DNA of 64,000 nt, from the NCBI GenBank assembly GCA_023512835.1, contig CM042092.1:40256258-40320257 (forward strand), read 5' to 3'. The stretch is from Taxillus chinensis. Lineage: Eukaryota; Streptophyta; Magnoliopsida; Santalales; Loranthaceae. Each line of letters starts with the position of its first letter. Within the stretch, counting starts at the first letter, position 1. The translations under genes and the position numbers were made by a program. This document shows positions 46,268-58,857 of the stretch, in pieces. Below the pieces are notes generated by a model. It was given only the letters and a program-made list of their open reading frames with translations, did no database searches and had not been told where the DNA came from.

Positions 46268-47263
46268 CAGAGTGTATTAGACTTAGTGGAGGCAATATAT
46301 CACTACCGTCGAGTACGTCGCATTCAACGAACCACGTACAACATGTGTCCTTCAAGACACAAGTCTTTTGATTTATAACTAAAACAAATATGCGGTTTAT
46401 ACATTTTGACAGAATTTGTGACCTCGTCATGTATTCCTTATTTCGAAGAGTGTATTAGACTTAGTGTATAAAATATATCACTATCGTGGAGCAGGTCGTA
46501 TTCAGCGAACCACGTACAACAAGTGTCGTTAAAGACACAAGTCTTTTGATTTCTAACTAAAACAAATATGTGGTTTATCCATTTTGATAGAATTTGTGAC
46601 CTTGTCTTGTATTCCTAATTTCGAAGAGTGTATTAGAGTTTTTGTAGGAAATATATCACTATCGTGGTGTATGTCGCATTCAGCGAACCCTGTACAACAA
46701 GCGTCCTTAAAGATAACTTTTTTTATTTGTAATTAAAACAAATATGTGGTTTATCCATTTTGATAGAATTTATGACCTCATCGAGTATATCACTACGGTG
46801 GAGTAGGTCGCATTCAACTAACCACGTATAACAGGTGTCCTTAAAGACACAAATTCGTAATAAAGACTAATATGTGTTGTATCCATTTTGATAGAATTTT
46901 TGCCTTCGTCGTGTGTACCTTATTCCAAAGAGTGTATTAGACTTAATATAGGAAATATATCACAACTGTGGAGTACGTCGCATTCAGCAAACCACGTACA
47001 ACAAGTGTCCTTAAAGACATAAGTCTTTTCATTTGTAATTAAAACAAATGTGTGGTTTATACATTTTTACGGAATTTGTGACCTCGTTGTGAATTCTTTA
47101 TTTTGAAGAGTGTATTAGGCTTTGTGTAGATAATATATCACTAACGCGGAGTACGTCGCATTCAGCGAACCACGTACAACATGTATCCTTAAAGACAAAA
47201 GTCTTTTGATTTGTAATTAAGACAAACATGCGATTTATCTATTTTGATAGAATTTGTGACTTC
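46268..47263. repeat. 180-bp satellite array, about 5.5 monomers (unit 2)
   Basis: Counterpart of 34542-35540, with the same shortened monomer and the ACTTC duplication at the solo LTR edge. Confidence 0.95.
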
Positions 47264-49010
47264 TGACCTGAATAAATTGTGTTTATAGGTTTTGCAGCAA
47301 GTGCACTGGTCAGGTAATAAAATGGAGTATTAAGACTCCAGTTGTCGAACCCACAAGGAGGTAGCTAATGCTGTTAAGCAGCAAGCACTAAGCTAACAAG
47401 TTGAATTTATGTCTGGACAATTGATTTTTGAGTTTTTAAATTAAAGTATAAGTCTTAAACATGCAAAATACAGAAGCTATTGAGATTGTAACGCAATTCG
47501 AAGATAACAATGAATTAAAGGATCTAGGGTCACAATTTCACCACCCAATGCCTGATAATATTCTGGTTATGGTACTTGCTTAAAAACATTTGATTAATTC
47601 TAAGTTTATAATGGTCATCACCCACTACCCTAACACTTGGTCCATGAAAAGGGAAGTTTAAGTCTTTAAAACCATTTGGTCCATGAGAATAAAAGTGTTC
47701 AAAGGAAAACAACCAATTCAATAGATACAGATTTGGTCCATCATGTAATGTCAAATCTAGTTCATCAAATTCTACCCTAGACAAGGGTTAGGATAGTCTC
47801 ATCATGCATACAACAGACCTTAAATTAAAACATTGATGAACTAATTAAAAACCCAGAATTCCATATAGCAGCAAGCAAAATTCCATAATCCAGAACATTA
47901 CAAGACCTTGGGGGCTACATTGCTCCCCTATAAATAAGGTTTTACCCCATAATCATTCTCACAATCACAATAAACCCAGAATAACACATGATTACAGTAC
48001 TAGTAGAGAGAGAGAGAGAGAAATAGAGATGATTGATAGCCCTAACACTTCTCCTTCTCTGCCAGCAACCCCTTGCCGTCAAACTCAATAGCTGCTTCTA
48101 TCTCCAAGAACGTCTCTCTCTATCCTTTGTCTGCGTCTTAGCCTCCAAGAATTGATGCATTGCTGCCTCCAAGATCCCTCCTCTTATAAGGCTGCAGGTA
48201 TTGTATAAAGTGTGCCCTAATGCCAGGTGTTGTTGCTACCAAAACGACATAGTTTTGGTAAGTGACATCCATTCTTCCTTCTAACCTTAATAACACTCAA
48301 ACCAAGTAGAATTTAGACAAGGGTCTTTAGGGAAAAGTCATCACCATAACAAAACAAAGGCCACTGTGCAAAAATATGGCTGCACGTCATATACTGTGCA
48401 AAAATATGGCTGCACGTCATATTGCACGTGACAATGGCCATATTACGTGCACCTCCAAATGCTCTGAAACTTTTGTGAGAGGTAGATGGCATCATTTGGA
48501 GCAATGTTTGTTCTGCACATCATATCATATGAAGCCTCCTACTAGGTCAAAAAAAAACAAATCCCAATATCACGTGCAAAATATTTTGTTGTCCTTTTGC
48601 TCTGAAATGTTTATGGGAGGTAGAGGGCATCATTTGGAGCAACTTTCCCTTCTGCACGTGATATTGTTAAGGCCATCTTCATGGTCAAATAAATCAAAAT
48701 GTTTGTTCAGCACTGATAGTGTGAAGAGACCTCTTGCAGCCTTGTCGCTTGTAGCCTTCAAAATGCCTCCTTTTGAGTTCATAAGTTGCCACAAGCTCCC
48801 TCTTAAGGAGATAGAGAAGTCTAGCTGATGACTAGAGAAGAAATCATCTAAAAACCTGCCCAAAACAGCTCAAAACATATATATAGCACAAGTAGTGTCT
48901 TTCTAGGGGTTAGAGCAAATATATATGAAATATGGTACTAAACAGGCTTTAAACATGCTCTTAAACACCCTAAATAGGCTATAAAATAACGGCATAAATC
49001 CACGTTATCA
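47264..49010 (-). mobile_element. Solo LTR C (unit 2, TSD ACTTC)
   Basis: Same ends and same ACTTC flanks as LTRs A and B. It has a private 30-bp tandem duplication at 48363-48422 (unit contains AAAAATATGGCTGCACGTCA), making it 1747 bp. Confidence 0.92.
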
Positions 49011-51093
49011 ACTTCGTCCTGTGTTCCATATTTCAAAGAGCGTATTGGACTCAGTGTATGAAACATATCACTATCGTGGGATACATCGCATTCAGCGAAC
49101 CACGTACAACAAGTGTCCTGAAAGACACAAGTCTTTTGATTTGTAATTAAGATAGATATGCAGTTTACCCATTTTGATAGAATTTGTTACCTCATCGTGT
49201 ATTCCTTATTTCGAAGAGTGTATTTGGATCTGTGTAGGAAATATATCACTACTGTGGAGTATGACGCATTCAGTGATGCACGTACAATATGTATCCTTAA
49301 AGACACAAGTCTTCCGGTTTGCAATTAAAACAAATTTGGTTTATCCATTTTGATAGAATTTATCACCTTGTCCTGTATTCTTTGTTTTAAAGAGTGTATT
49401 AGACTCAATGTAGGAAATATATCACTACCGTCGAGTACGTCTCATTTAGCGAATCACGTACACAAGTGTCTTTAAAGACACAAGTCTTTTGATTCGTAAT
49501 TAAAACAAATATGGGGTTTATACATTTTTATGGAATTTGTGACCTCGTAATGTACTCCTTATTTCGAAGAGTGAATTTGGATATGTAGGAAATATATCAC
49601 TACCGTGGAGTACGTCGCATTTAACGAAGCACCTACAACAAGTATCCTTAAAGACACAAGTCTTTTGATTTGTAATTAAGACAAATATGTGATTTATCCA
49701 TTTCGATAGAATTTGTGACTTCGTCGTTTGTTCCTTATTTCAAAGAGTATATTTGCCTCAGTGTAGGAAATATATCACTACCGTAGAGTTTGCTACATTC
49801 AGCAAATCACGTACAATAAGTGTCCTTAAAGACACAAGTCTTTTGATTTGTAATTAAGACAAATATGTGGTTTATCCATTTTGATAGAATTTGTGACTTC
49901 ATCGTGTGTTCCTTATTTCAAAGAGTATATTTGCCTCAGTGTAGGAAATATATCACTACCGGTAGAGTTTGTTACATTCAAGAAATCACGTACAATAAGT
50001 GTCCTTAAAGACACAAGTCTTCTGATTTGTAATTAAGATAAATATGTGGTTTATCCATTTTGATAGAATTTGTAACTTTGTCATGTGTACCTCATTTGAA
50101 AGAGTGTATTTGACTCAGTGTAGGAAATGTATCACTTCCGTGGAGTACATCGCATTTTGCGAACCACGTCTAACAAGTGTCATGAAAGACACAAGTCTTT
50201 TGATTTGTAATTAGAATAAATATGCGGTTTTTCCATTTTGATAAAACTTGTGACCTTGTCGTGTATTCCTTATTTCGAAGAGTGTATTAGACTCAATGTA
50301 TGAAATATATCACTATGGTAGAGTACGTCACATTGAGCGAACCACGTACAACAAGTGTCCTTAAAGACACAAGTCGTTTGATTTATAATTAAAACATATA
50401 TGTGGCTATCCATTTTGATACAATTTGTAACCTCGTCATATATTTCTTATTTCAAAGAGTGTATTAGACTCAGTGTAAGAAATATATCACTACTGTGGAG
50501 TAGGTCATATTCTGCGAACCCCATACAACAAGTGTCCTTAAACACACAAGTCTTTTGATTTGTAATTAAGATAAATACGTGGTTTATCTATTTTGATAGA
50601 ATTTGTGACTTCATCGTGTGTACCTTATTTCAAAGAGTGTATTATAATTAATAGGAAATATATCACAACCGTGGAGCACATCGCATTTAACAAACCACGT
50701 ACAACAAGTGTCCTTAAAAACACAAGTCTTTCAATTCGTAATTGAAACAAATATGTGGGTTATTCATTTTGATGGAATTTTTGACCTCATCGTGTATTCC
50801 TTATTTGAAAGGGTGTATTAGGCTCTATGGTGGAAATATATCACTACCATAGAGTACGTCGCATTTAGCACAACATGTACAACATGTGTCTTTAAAGTGA
50901 CAAGTCTTTTGATTTGTAATTAAAACAAATATGTGGTTTATCAATTTTCATAGAATCCGTGACCTCATCGTGTATTCCTTATTTCGAATAGTGTATTAGA
51001 CTCTGTGTTGGAAATATATAACTACTGTGAAATTTGTCACATTCAGCCAACCATATACAAAAAGTGTCCTCAACGGCACAATTGTTTTCATTT
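49011..51093. repeat. 180-bp satellite array, about 11.5 monomers (unit 2)
   Basis: Counterpart of 39329-41750 with about two fewer monomers and a local rearrangement of monomer order around 49480-50030. Confidence 0.95.
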
Positions 51094-52223
51094 TGATAGT
51101 GATGGTCCCTTGGAGCCTAGAGAGGGGTGAATAGGCTCTTATCGAAACTCTTTCTAATCTCTTAAGACACCACACTTATCTAGTTAAGTGATAGAATCAC
51201 TGCGGAAGATAACCAGATAGTGGAAGTATTTTGTTTTATTATCAAGAGATAATTACAACAAAATAGAAGCAAGACTCTCTTACACTCTGTTTACAAAAGG
51301 ATTCACACACTAGCCTAGATTATATCTTTGAGCTTTTGTGCATACACAGGGTTAATTCAGGCTCGTTTGCACACCCACACAAATGTACAAGTATGAATAT
51401 TTATACAAACATTCCTAAGAGACAACCTTGGAACTTGTAGTTCCGGAATGCGTTCAGCACTAACTATTCCTCGGTAATCTCTCTGCCTTGACTGCTGCGA
51501 TTTGTGGAGCTCAAGATCTTGGATTTGAAGAGTATAAGTGCCTTTGTGAGTTCCCAAATATAATTAAGGTTGTGTCCACATATCTGGGTGATCCACGTGT
51601 AAGATTCTTCAGGTTCTCAACGAGTTTGTCTTACATCGGGACACCACGAGCTGATAACTTAAAATGCGGTAGTTTGAAGTAGCATCTTCTTGGTCCAGTG
51701 TAATTTTCCTTACTCCGTTGCTAATGAAGCTTGGAACCTTACTCCTTATCAGTGGTTGCTTACTCTGTATCTATTTGGTACTGGAATCCTTAGTCCGTGT
51801 CAGCGCTTCCTTACTCCGTGTGAATGAGAAGGTCGGAGTGCTTATTCCGTATCAGCGCTTCCTTATTCCGCATGTAAGTTCCTTACTCCGTATGTAAGTT
51901 CCTTACTCCGTATGAGTTTAAAGGATCGGATGGCTTACTCCGTACTAGCGCATCCTTACTCCGCATGAGTGAGTGGCCCGGATTCCTTACTCCGCATCTA
52001 GTTTCCTTACTCCGTGCGAATAAGGACTCGGGTCCTTATTCCGCATCAATACTTCCTTACTCCGTATGTATGAAAGACTCGGATGCCTTACTCCGTGCCT
52101 TCTTTACTTTAGTTCGCTTGAGGGGAAGACTTAACTTTTTAACTCCATGTCAAACCTTTTACTTCATGCGACCTTGTAGACCAAGACTCTTACTCCGCAT
52201 TAGTTTGACTTAGTCCGTTTGAA
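51094..52223 (-). mobile_element. Truncated copia-type LTR (unit 2)
   Basis: Copy of 41751-42882 with the same truncation point. Includes the TTCCTTACTCCG minisatellite at about 51700-52215. Confidence 0.75.
51700..52215. repeat. TTCCTTACTCCG minisatellite in copia LTR (unit 2)
   Basis: Same arrangement as 42360-42875 with point differences. Confidence 0.85.
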
Positions 52224-53648
52224 GCAAGGAAAGGTCTGCCTAGGATTAACGGAATCCGAACATTTTCCTCCATCTCTAAGATCACAAAATCTGTGGGTAT
52301 ATAAAACTTTCCCACTCGTAGTGGAACATCTTCCACTATACCAACTAGATAGTTTACCGAATGATCAGCCAGCTGCAAACTAACGGAGGTTGGAGCAAGC
52401 TGCCCAAGGTCGAGCTACTCATAAACCGAAAGTGGCATTAAACTGACGTTGGCCCCCAAATCGCATAAGGCCTTACGGAAGCATTGCTCACCCACCATGC
52501 ATGGAATAAAAAAGCAACCTGGATCCTTAAGCTTTTGAGGGGATAGGTTTGTAAGCACTACGCTACATCCCTCGGTTAAGGTCACAATCTCATGCTCCTC
52601 ATATTTCCGCTTGCCAGAAACAATTTCCTTAATGAATTTATTATACGAGGTCATATTCTCCAAGGCCTCGAAGAAAGGAATATTGAGATAGAGTTTTTTC
52701 AATATCCCTAGAAATCTCTTAAACCGCTGATCCTGCTTTGCATTCACCAACCTTTATGGAAATGGGACTAGGGGTTGATAGGAAGATGAAGTAGGAGTTG
52801 GTTCATCCTCTTTCTGCTTCTCACTATTGTCCTCGGATGCTGCCGATTGTGGTGGCTTGGTGGGCTGGTCATCTTTTATGGCAGCATCTATTCCTTCTCT
52901 TCCTGTAGCATTTACGGGTGCCTCAACTTATTTCCTATTCCTCAAGGTAATTATGTTGCAGTGTTCTCTTGGGTTGAGTAGCTGTCCCGGCATATCATTC
53001 GAAGAAGTGGTTATCAATTTGTTCAGTTGTTGAGCCAAATAAGCCACTTGACTCTCTATCAACTTATTTTGTGTAGCCAATGTCTCAATGGATGAGTTCA
53101 CTTGCTTGAATGATTCTGTCAGAGCTTGATTTTGTGTCACTTGCGCTGCAACAAAAGTAGTCACAAGGCTCTCCAGCTTAGATAACTGGGATTAGGATTA
53201 AGTTTGTTGTTGTGGTGGTTGCCCAAACTGTTGAGGCTGTTGTGGGTTTGATGGACTGGACGAAAATTGGGTTGGTAATATGATGGTTGGGCAATACCCG
53301 GTGGACGAGATGCTATTTGGGTAGGATTTAACACATTTTGGCTTCGGTAGGAGAGGTTTGGATGGTTCCTCCAATTAGGATTATAGAAATTCTGATTTTG
53401 CTAGTTTGTGCCAAAGATATCGGACCGTCTCCTACGGAGGAGAAGCTCCAATAATATAGCAAGTTCCTGTCGTATGGTCCGTAGCACTGCAAACGCCACA
53501 GGCTAAAACCTGTTCCAGTGCCGTGTTGCCCATTTAATCAATATTCTTTCTAAGAGTTTCTACCCAGGCAGCCAAGAGGTCTAAAGTATTAACATCATGC
53601 TTTTTAGGTTTTGTAGCTCCATTTTTGGGCAAGATTCTTACACTAGAC
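52224..53648 (-). pseudogene. Unit 3: Athila remnant cut by Copia-B
   Basis: Third copy of the unit start. It contains the protease piece 52750-52415 with the same stop, then gag-side DNA to about 53640, ending abruptly at the Copia-B LTR. The piece 53164-52928 matches 43823-43587 of unit 2. Confidence 0.88.
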
Positions 53649-54129
53649 TGTTGGATTTTAACAATTATATGGGCTACTTGTGTATTATTGTACATTGATA
53701 GCAGGGCTATCATATTTTTAATAAGTCCAATTAAAAGTGAATTAATAGGGTTTAAGGTTTATTGGACTTAAATGCATCTAATAAAAATATGGGTACTAAT
53801 ATGCAGAGACCGTTTTCTTATTTCTATTAGCTGATGGGTCTAATTAGAAATAATAATAAAAGTTAATTAAAATTAACTTTTATTTATATTGTGGTCGGGT
53901 CCCCAAGTCTCACGTACCGCATCGCGTTCTGCATCCCATCAACAGAAACGTAAGTGAGGGCTAGTTCTTCTAGATTGATAACCTCAAGGATCTTGCTAGT
54001 ACGTGAAGGCTTGGAAGATCAATCACAGGAACTAGATCATCCACGATCATGGTCAAATCAGTGCACGCCTTATATTTTGATTATTGATGTTTTGACATGA
54101 GGCTTAATCTTGAATTTTGAGATCTAACA
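53649..54129 (+). mobile_element. Copia-B 5' LTR
   Basis: Starts TGTTGGATTTTAACAATT and ends GATCTAACA directly before the primer site. The preceding TAGAC (53644-53648) would be its target duplication. Confidence 0.88.
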
Positions 54130-54130
54130 A

Positions 54131-54144
54131 TTGGTATCAGAGCC
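54131..54144 (+). other. Copia-B primer-binding site (tRNA-Met type)
   Basis: TTGGTATCAGAGCC follows the LTR after one base. Confidence 0.9.
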
Positions 54145-54448
54145 ACCTCCTGTCAAATCATCGATTTTGGTTTTCGAGGATATCAAATATCGGATGTTGT
54201 TATCGGATATCATAATTCGTTTATGCAGTTTTTGATGTTTATGGATCCTGCCGAATTTTTTTTTAATCAAATCAAACAATTATCCAATTTAATTCAGTAT
54301 AAGATTGAATTTAATTGTAAATTGATTTGATGTGACCCATTTCGTTTCGTTAATTTCAATGGCCCGAATGACCCTTACTTAGCTTTTGGTTTTGGGTCAA
54401 ATCATGTAATCGTAGTACATATATATAAATTTATTGTATTGATCGATC

Positions 54449-54495
<47 letters not shown>

Positions 54496-54810
54496 GTGTG
54501 ATATGCAGTATTGATTTCTTCATATTCTGAAAATAATTTGAGGGTTCGTATGATGCTGATGCTAATGTTTAGAAATCTATTAATGCCACAACTATGAGTG
54601 ATTTGATTTGACACGTTTTGTTTTGGTCTGGGCATATGTACCGATTGTAAATCTAATTTTTGTGGTTCTGTTTTTATGTTGATCGGTCTGATTTTTGCGT
54701 GGAAATTCTTATGGTTCTGTTTTGTTCTGATATCCGTCCAAATATCCAACTTGCAATCCCATTTATCTGGGCATATACCGATTGTCACTGTACTGAATTA
54801 GATATTCTCA

Positions 54811-54857
<47 letters not shown>

Positions 54858-55819
54858 TAGGCACAAATGCTATTTGTCAGATTTTGCTATCATATGTGTC
54901 TCCGATAATTCATCAGTTTTTTGAATTGGGTTGGGTTACGTGGGTTTTATTTTATAATCAAATATAAAATCATGTATGTGATGGTCATTTACATATATTT
55001 CCTAGTTCAAGAATAATGAAATTTTAGTATACCCATTTTATTGATATGGATTGATTTGGATTTTATATCAAAAAATTGAAATGGATTAAGTTTTGATTTG
55101 ATGGTTGGATATGTAAAATTTCTGTGGAATACTAATGAGGTTTTAATTTTGGATTTGGTATATTAAATATGGATTTGTCCAAAATTGTTTTTGGTGCTTG
55201 AAGTTGCAGCATATTGTACAATACGTATATTATCTAAAATTTAATTTAATAAAATTAAATTACTCAAAATTGAGAAAAGAGATAATATGTATATTATCAA
55301 TTATAAGCATGCAAAAGGGTAAAAGCACTTTTTTAGGACAAAATGGTATTTAATATTGGCTTATTATGTAAAATAATTGTAAATTCAAATATTGGTATGT
55401 TTAGCGTATATATATTTTAAGATAAATTAATTTTTGCAACATGTCACCAAAGTGACCTCGCTTGTGGAAAGTTAATTAATTTTAAAATATAAAAGGTTAT
55501 TGTGTGAATGTAATTATATGGGTATTGGTCGGCCCAAAGGAAGACTTATGCCTAATATGATTACATTCATACCTATGGTAATAAATGTGTGATAATTATT
55601 TGGTTTACATATTAATAATTAATCGGCCCAAAGGAAGATTTATTATTTGATATGCTTTTATTATCAGTATTTAATTACTATATCAAGATACCAATTACAA
55701 GTTAATAATTTGTCCAAAGATGAAATATTAATGGAGTGTCCGGTATCTTGAGATGGGGTTTTACCATTATTTGAATGTATTATTAAAGAATTTAGATTAA
55801 GGACTTATGTGAGCATGTT
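54145..55819 (+). other. Copia-B leader, non-coding
   Basis: About 1.7 kb, AT-rich, with (TA)n tracts at 54453-54490 and 54815-54855 and a repeated phrase CGGCCCAAAGGAAGA(C/T)TTAT near 55532 and 55622. No reading frame of note. Confidence 0.7.
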
Positions 55820-56675
55820 TTGTTCTCTGAATTAGTTGTCTCTTCTGTTGCGAATGTCTCCGTTAGTGTTAATTCTATTCCCATGTTGAATGGCACGAAC
55901 TTCAAAACATGGCAAGAGAATGTTCTTATTGTTCTTGGAGTCATGGATTTGGATCTTTCTTTACGGGTTGATAAACCAGCTAATCTCACTGCTCAGAGTA
56001 CCCTTGATGAAAAGAGGGAGATGGAAAGGTGGGAACGATCAAACCGTATCAGTTTGATGATTATGAAACGTGCCATTCCAGAATCTTTCAGAGGCACCAT
56101 GTCTGATGAGGTCATCACGGCTAAAGGTTTTCTTCAGGATCTCGAGAAAAGGTTTGCTAAAAGTGAAAAGACAGAGACTAGTACACTTCTTAGAGTCCTG
56201 ATCTCAATGAGATATAGTGGGAAAGGAAACATAAGGGAGTATATTATGGAGATGTCTCATACAGCTTCAAAATTAAAAGCACTCAAGTTGGATCTTTCGA
56301 GGCGTTGTTAGTGCATTTGGTATTAATATCTCTCTGTTGTACAGTTTAATCGGTTCAAAGTGAGCTATAATCACAAAAGGAGACTTGGTCTCTTAATGAG
56401 CTCATCTCTCACCGTGTCCAAGAGGAGGAACGATTGAAGCTGGATAAGACAGAAAGTGCTCATATTGCTAGTACCTCAAAAGACAAAAGGTATCAGAAAA
56501 GAAAAGCTGATAAGGCTATTGCAGTTCAACCTCCACAAAAGAAACAACATAAGGCACCAAATGGGAATACTTGTTTCTTCTGTGGTCGTCAGACATATTA
56601 AGAAGAATTGTACAAATTATCACGCTTGGCGTGTAAAGAAAGGGTTGCCTGAGCTTCCTAAAACCAAGTGATGGT
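55820..56675 (+). pseudogene. Copia-B gag (broken)
   Basis: 55820-56311 encodes a copia gag (PMLNGTNFKTWQENVLIVLG, WERSNRISLMIMKRAIPE, GKGNIREYIMEMSHTASKLK). The frame is lost near 56300. Fragments continue to 56456-56671, with a zinc-knuckle remnant around TCFFCGR and HIKKNC in different frames. Gag would form the particle. Confidence 0.9.
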
Positions 56676-56950
56676 GAGACATACATCTATGTTGGGGATG
56701 GCAAGTCAGTTACAGTTGAGGCAATTGAGACATTTAGATTATTGCTAAAGACTGGTTCTTATTTGGATTTGAAAGAAACTTTTGTTGTTCCGTCTTTTAG
56801 GTGGAATTTAATTTTCATTTCTGTTCTCGACAAATTTGGTTATTCCTGTTCTTTTGGAAATGGAAAGTTTAGTCTCGTTTTGATTCCAAAAATAAAAATA
56901 AAAATAAAAAAAAGTTGGTACTTGTTTTTTTTATCGCAGGTTCTTTGAAG
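56676..56950 (+). pseudogene. Copia-B protease/GAG-pre-integrase remnant
   Basis: YVGDGKSVTVEAIETFRLL and FVVPSFRWNLIFISVLDKFG are recognisable, but no DSG or DTG protease active site is seen between the gag end and this point. A small internal deletion is inferred. An A-rich AAAATAAAAATAAAA stretch lies at 56888-56912. Confidence 0.75.
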
Positions 56951-58214
56951 ATGTCGAGTTTGCAAGGGGAGAAAGAGTAAATGACTTTGTCTTTGATGAG
57001 GAAGACATAGATTTTCCTCCAATTGCTATTGGCAATGATCAGAATCAGATTCTTATACCTGACATTGTTCAAGAAGCAACTCCGGACTTAGATAATGTCA
57101 TTATATCTCCTGATCAAACAGTTGTTCCAGAAGAATAAACTCTTCAACCTCTAGAAATAATGCCATTAAGGAGATCCACTAAAGAAAGGAGAAGTGCAAT
57201 TTTAGATGATTATATTGTTTTTCTCTAAGAACATGAAGATGACATAGGCTTGGTGGAAGATGATCCTATCACTGTCTGTCAAGCTATGGAAAGTTCAAAC
57301 TCTCAACGGTGGATTGATGCTATGTGCGAAGAGATTAAATCTACGAAGGACAATGACGTATGAGATCTTACTCCTTTGCCTGAAGGTATGAAACCTATTG
57401 GTTGTAAATATTTTTTTTTTCAAACCAAGAAGGATTTAAGAGGCAATGTACAAAGATATAAGGTGCATCTTGTTGCTAAGGGCTTCACACAGAAGGAAGG
57501 CATTGATTATAAAGAGACCTTCTTTCCGGTTTCTACGAAAGACTCTTTCAGAACTATAATGGCATTAGTGGCATATTTTGATCTTGAGTTACATCAGATG
57601 GATGTAAAGACTGCGTTTCTAAATGGTGACATTGAAGAAACAATATATATGGTGCAACTAGAAACCTTTGTGTCAGGAGACCCAAAGCAAGTGGTTTGCA
57701 AATTAAAGAAATCTATCTATGGGCTCAAGCAGGCGTCTCATTAATGGTATCACAAGTTCCATCAAGTTGTCATCTCTTTTGGTTTTGAGATGAACTTGAT
57801 GGATGATTGTGTATATCATAAGTTCAGTGGGAGCAAGCATATTTTCCTGGTTTTATATGTCGATGACATATTGTTAGCCAGTAATGATATCAGTATATTG
57901 CATGAAACCAAGAGATTTCTGACACAGAATTTTGAGATGAAAGATCTTGGTGATGCCTCTTTTGTATTAGGAATCCAAATACATCGGGATCACTCTCGGG
58001 GTATTCTTGGATTATCACAAAAGGGTTATATTGAAAAGGTACTTAAAAGATTTGGCATGCAGGATTGTAAACCAGGTGATACTCCTGTATCTAAGGGAGA
58101 TAAGTTCACTTTAAGTCAATGCCCCAAAAATGACTTTGAGAATCAAGAGATGCAGAAGATTCCGTATGTTTCAGTAGTAGGGAGTCTAATGTATGCACAG
58201 GTTTGTACGCGTCT
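56950..58214 (+). pseudogene. Copia-B reverse transcriptase (broken, truncated)
   Basis: An acidic integrase-tail linker (56950-57230, with a stop at 57136) leads into RT. The motifs are GCKYFFFQTKKD, YKVHLVAKGFTQKEG, HQMDVKTAFLNGD, SIYGLKQASH, then a TAA where the family has Gln at about 57742. RT continues in 57790-58214 with catalytic YVDD at 57856-57867, KDLGDASFVLGIQIHRD and GSLMYAQVCTR. There the coding sequence stops, as the chromovirus LTR starts at 58215. No integrase core (DDE) precedes the linker. Confidence 0.92.
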
Positions 58215-58683
58215 TGTCACGCCCCGGATTTCCAACCCGAGGAAACCGGTACGTGACTCCCTTTTTACCCACACGGAGGGCAAAGGGGTAGGATACAAAA
58301 CAAGAATTTAACATTTTAAACATCCACAACATTCAAGAAAGTAATATTCATTAAAAGCAATCCAATCCGATTTATTACAACAAAATCCTTTCCCCCTTTG
58401 GGTTACATCGATTCTCATAATAAAAATAACATAAACAAATTAAATAAATAAGGTCTTCCACCTTGGGGTCCCACCTAACGCCTGTAGGTTCCTGAAAAAG
58501 AAAACAACATGGTAGGAGGGGTGAGCAACCACATGAGGGGGATCATGTCTCCCCAACCCATCCCATGCACCTGGTATCTACATGCCTTGTGTACAAGTCT
58601 TGTGTCGTGATACAATTATCCCACCAAATATAGTTACAGGTATAACAACAAACACACATACATGGGCAAGTACATAAACACTC

Positions 58684-58857
58684 CCGGGCTTCCACAGCCA
58701 CCGGGTTTCAAGAACAGTCCCGGGCTTCCACGGCCACCGGGTTCCACAAAACAGTCCCGGGCTTCCACGGCCACCGGGTTCCACAAAACAGTCCCAGGGC
58801 TTCCACGGCCACCGGGTTCCTCAAAACGGTCCCGGGCTTCCACACCCACCGGGTGTA
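58684..58857. repeat. LTR-internal minisatellite, about 36 bp x 5
   Basis: Unit contains CCCGGGCTTCCACGGCCACC. It occupies the place where the 1-1423 LTR has an unrelated AACCGCCTCTTCAGG repeat. Confidence 0.9.

Larger units (their letters stand above)
42883..52223. repeat. Tandem segmental duplication, unit 2 (9.3 kb)
   Basis: Same start and end points as unit 1 but with a single solo LTR and fewer satellite monomers. Landmarks are shifted by 11722-11724 bp from unit 1 and by 9341 bp to unit 3. Confidence 0.92.
53649..58214 (+). mobile_element. Copia-B: decayed, interrupted Ty1/copia element
   Basis: Plus-strand element with a 481-bp 5' LTR (53649-54129), tRNA-Met primer site, long AT-rich leader, gag from about 55820, a remnant of the GAG-pre-integrase region and most of RT. 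The protease catalytic motif and integrase core appear deleted. It sits in unit 3 of the tandem duplication and is split at 58214 by a chromovirus LTR, so its RNase H end and 3' LTR are outside the window. Confidence 0.9.

Noticed and set aside
54402..54860. Reading frames containing YIYIYI runs
   Set aside because: They are translations of (TA)n microsatellites.
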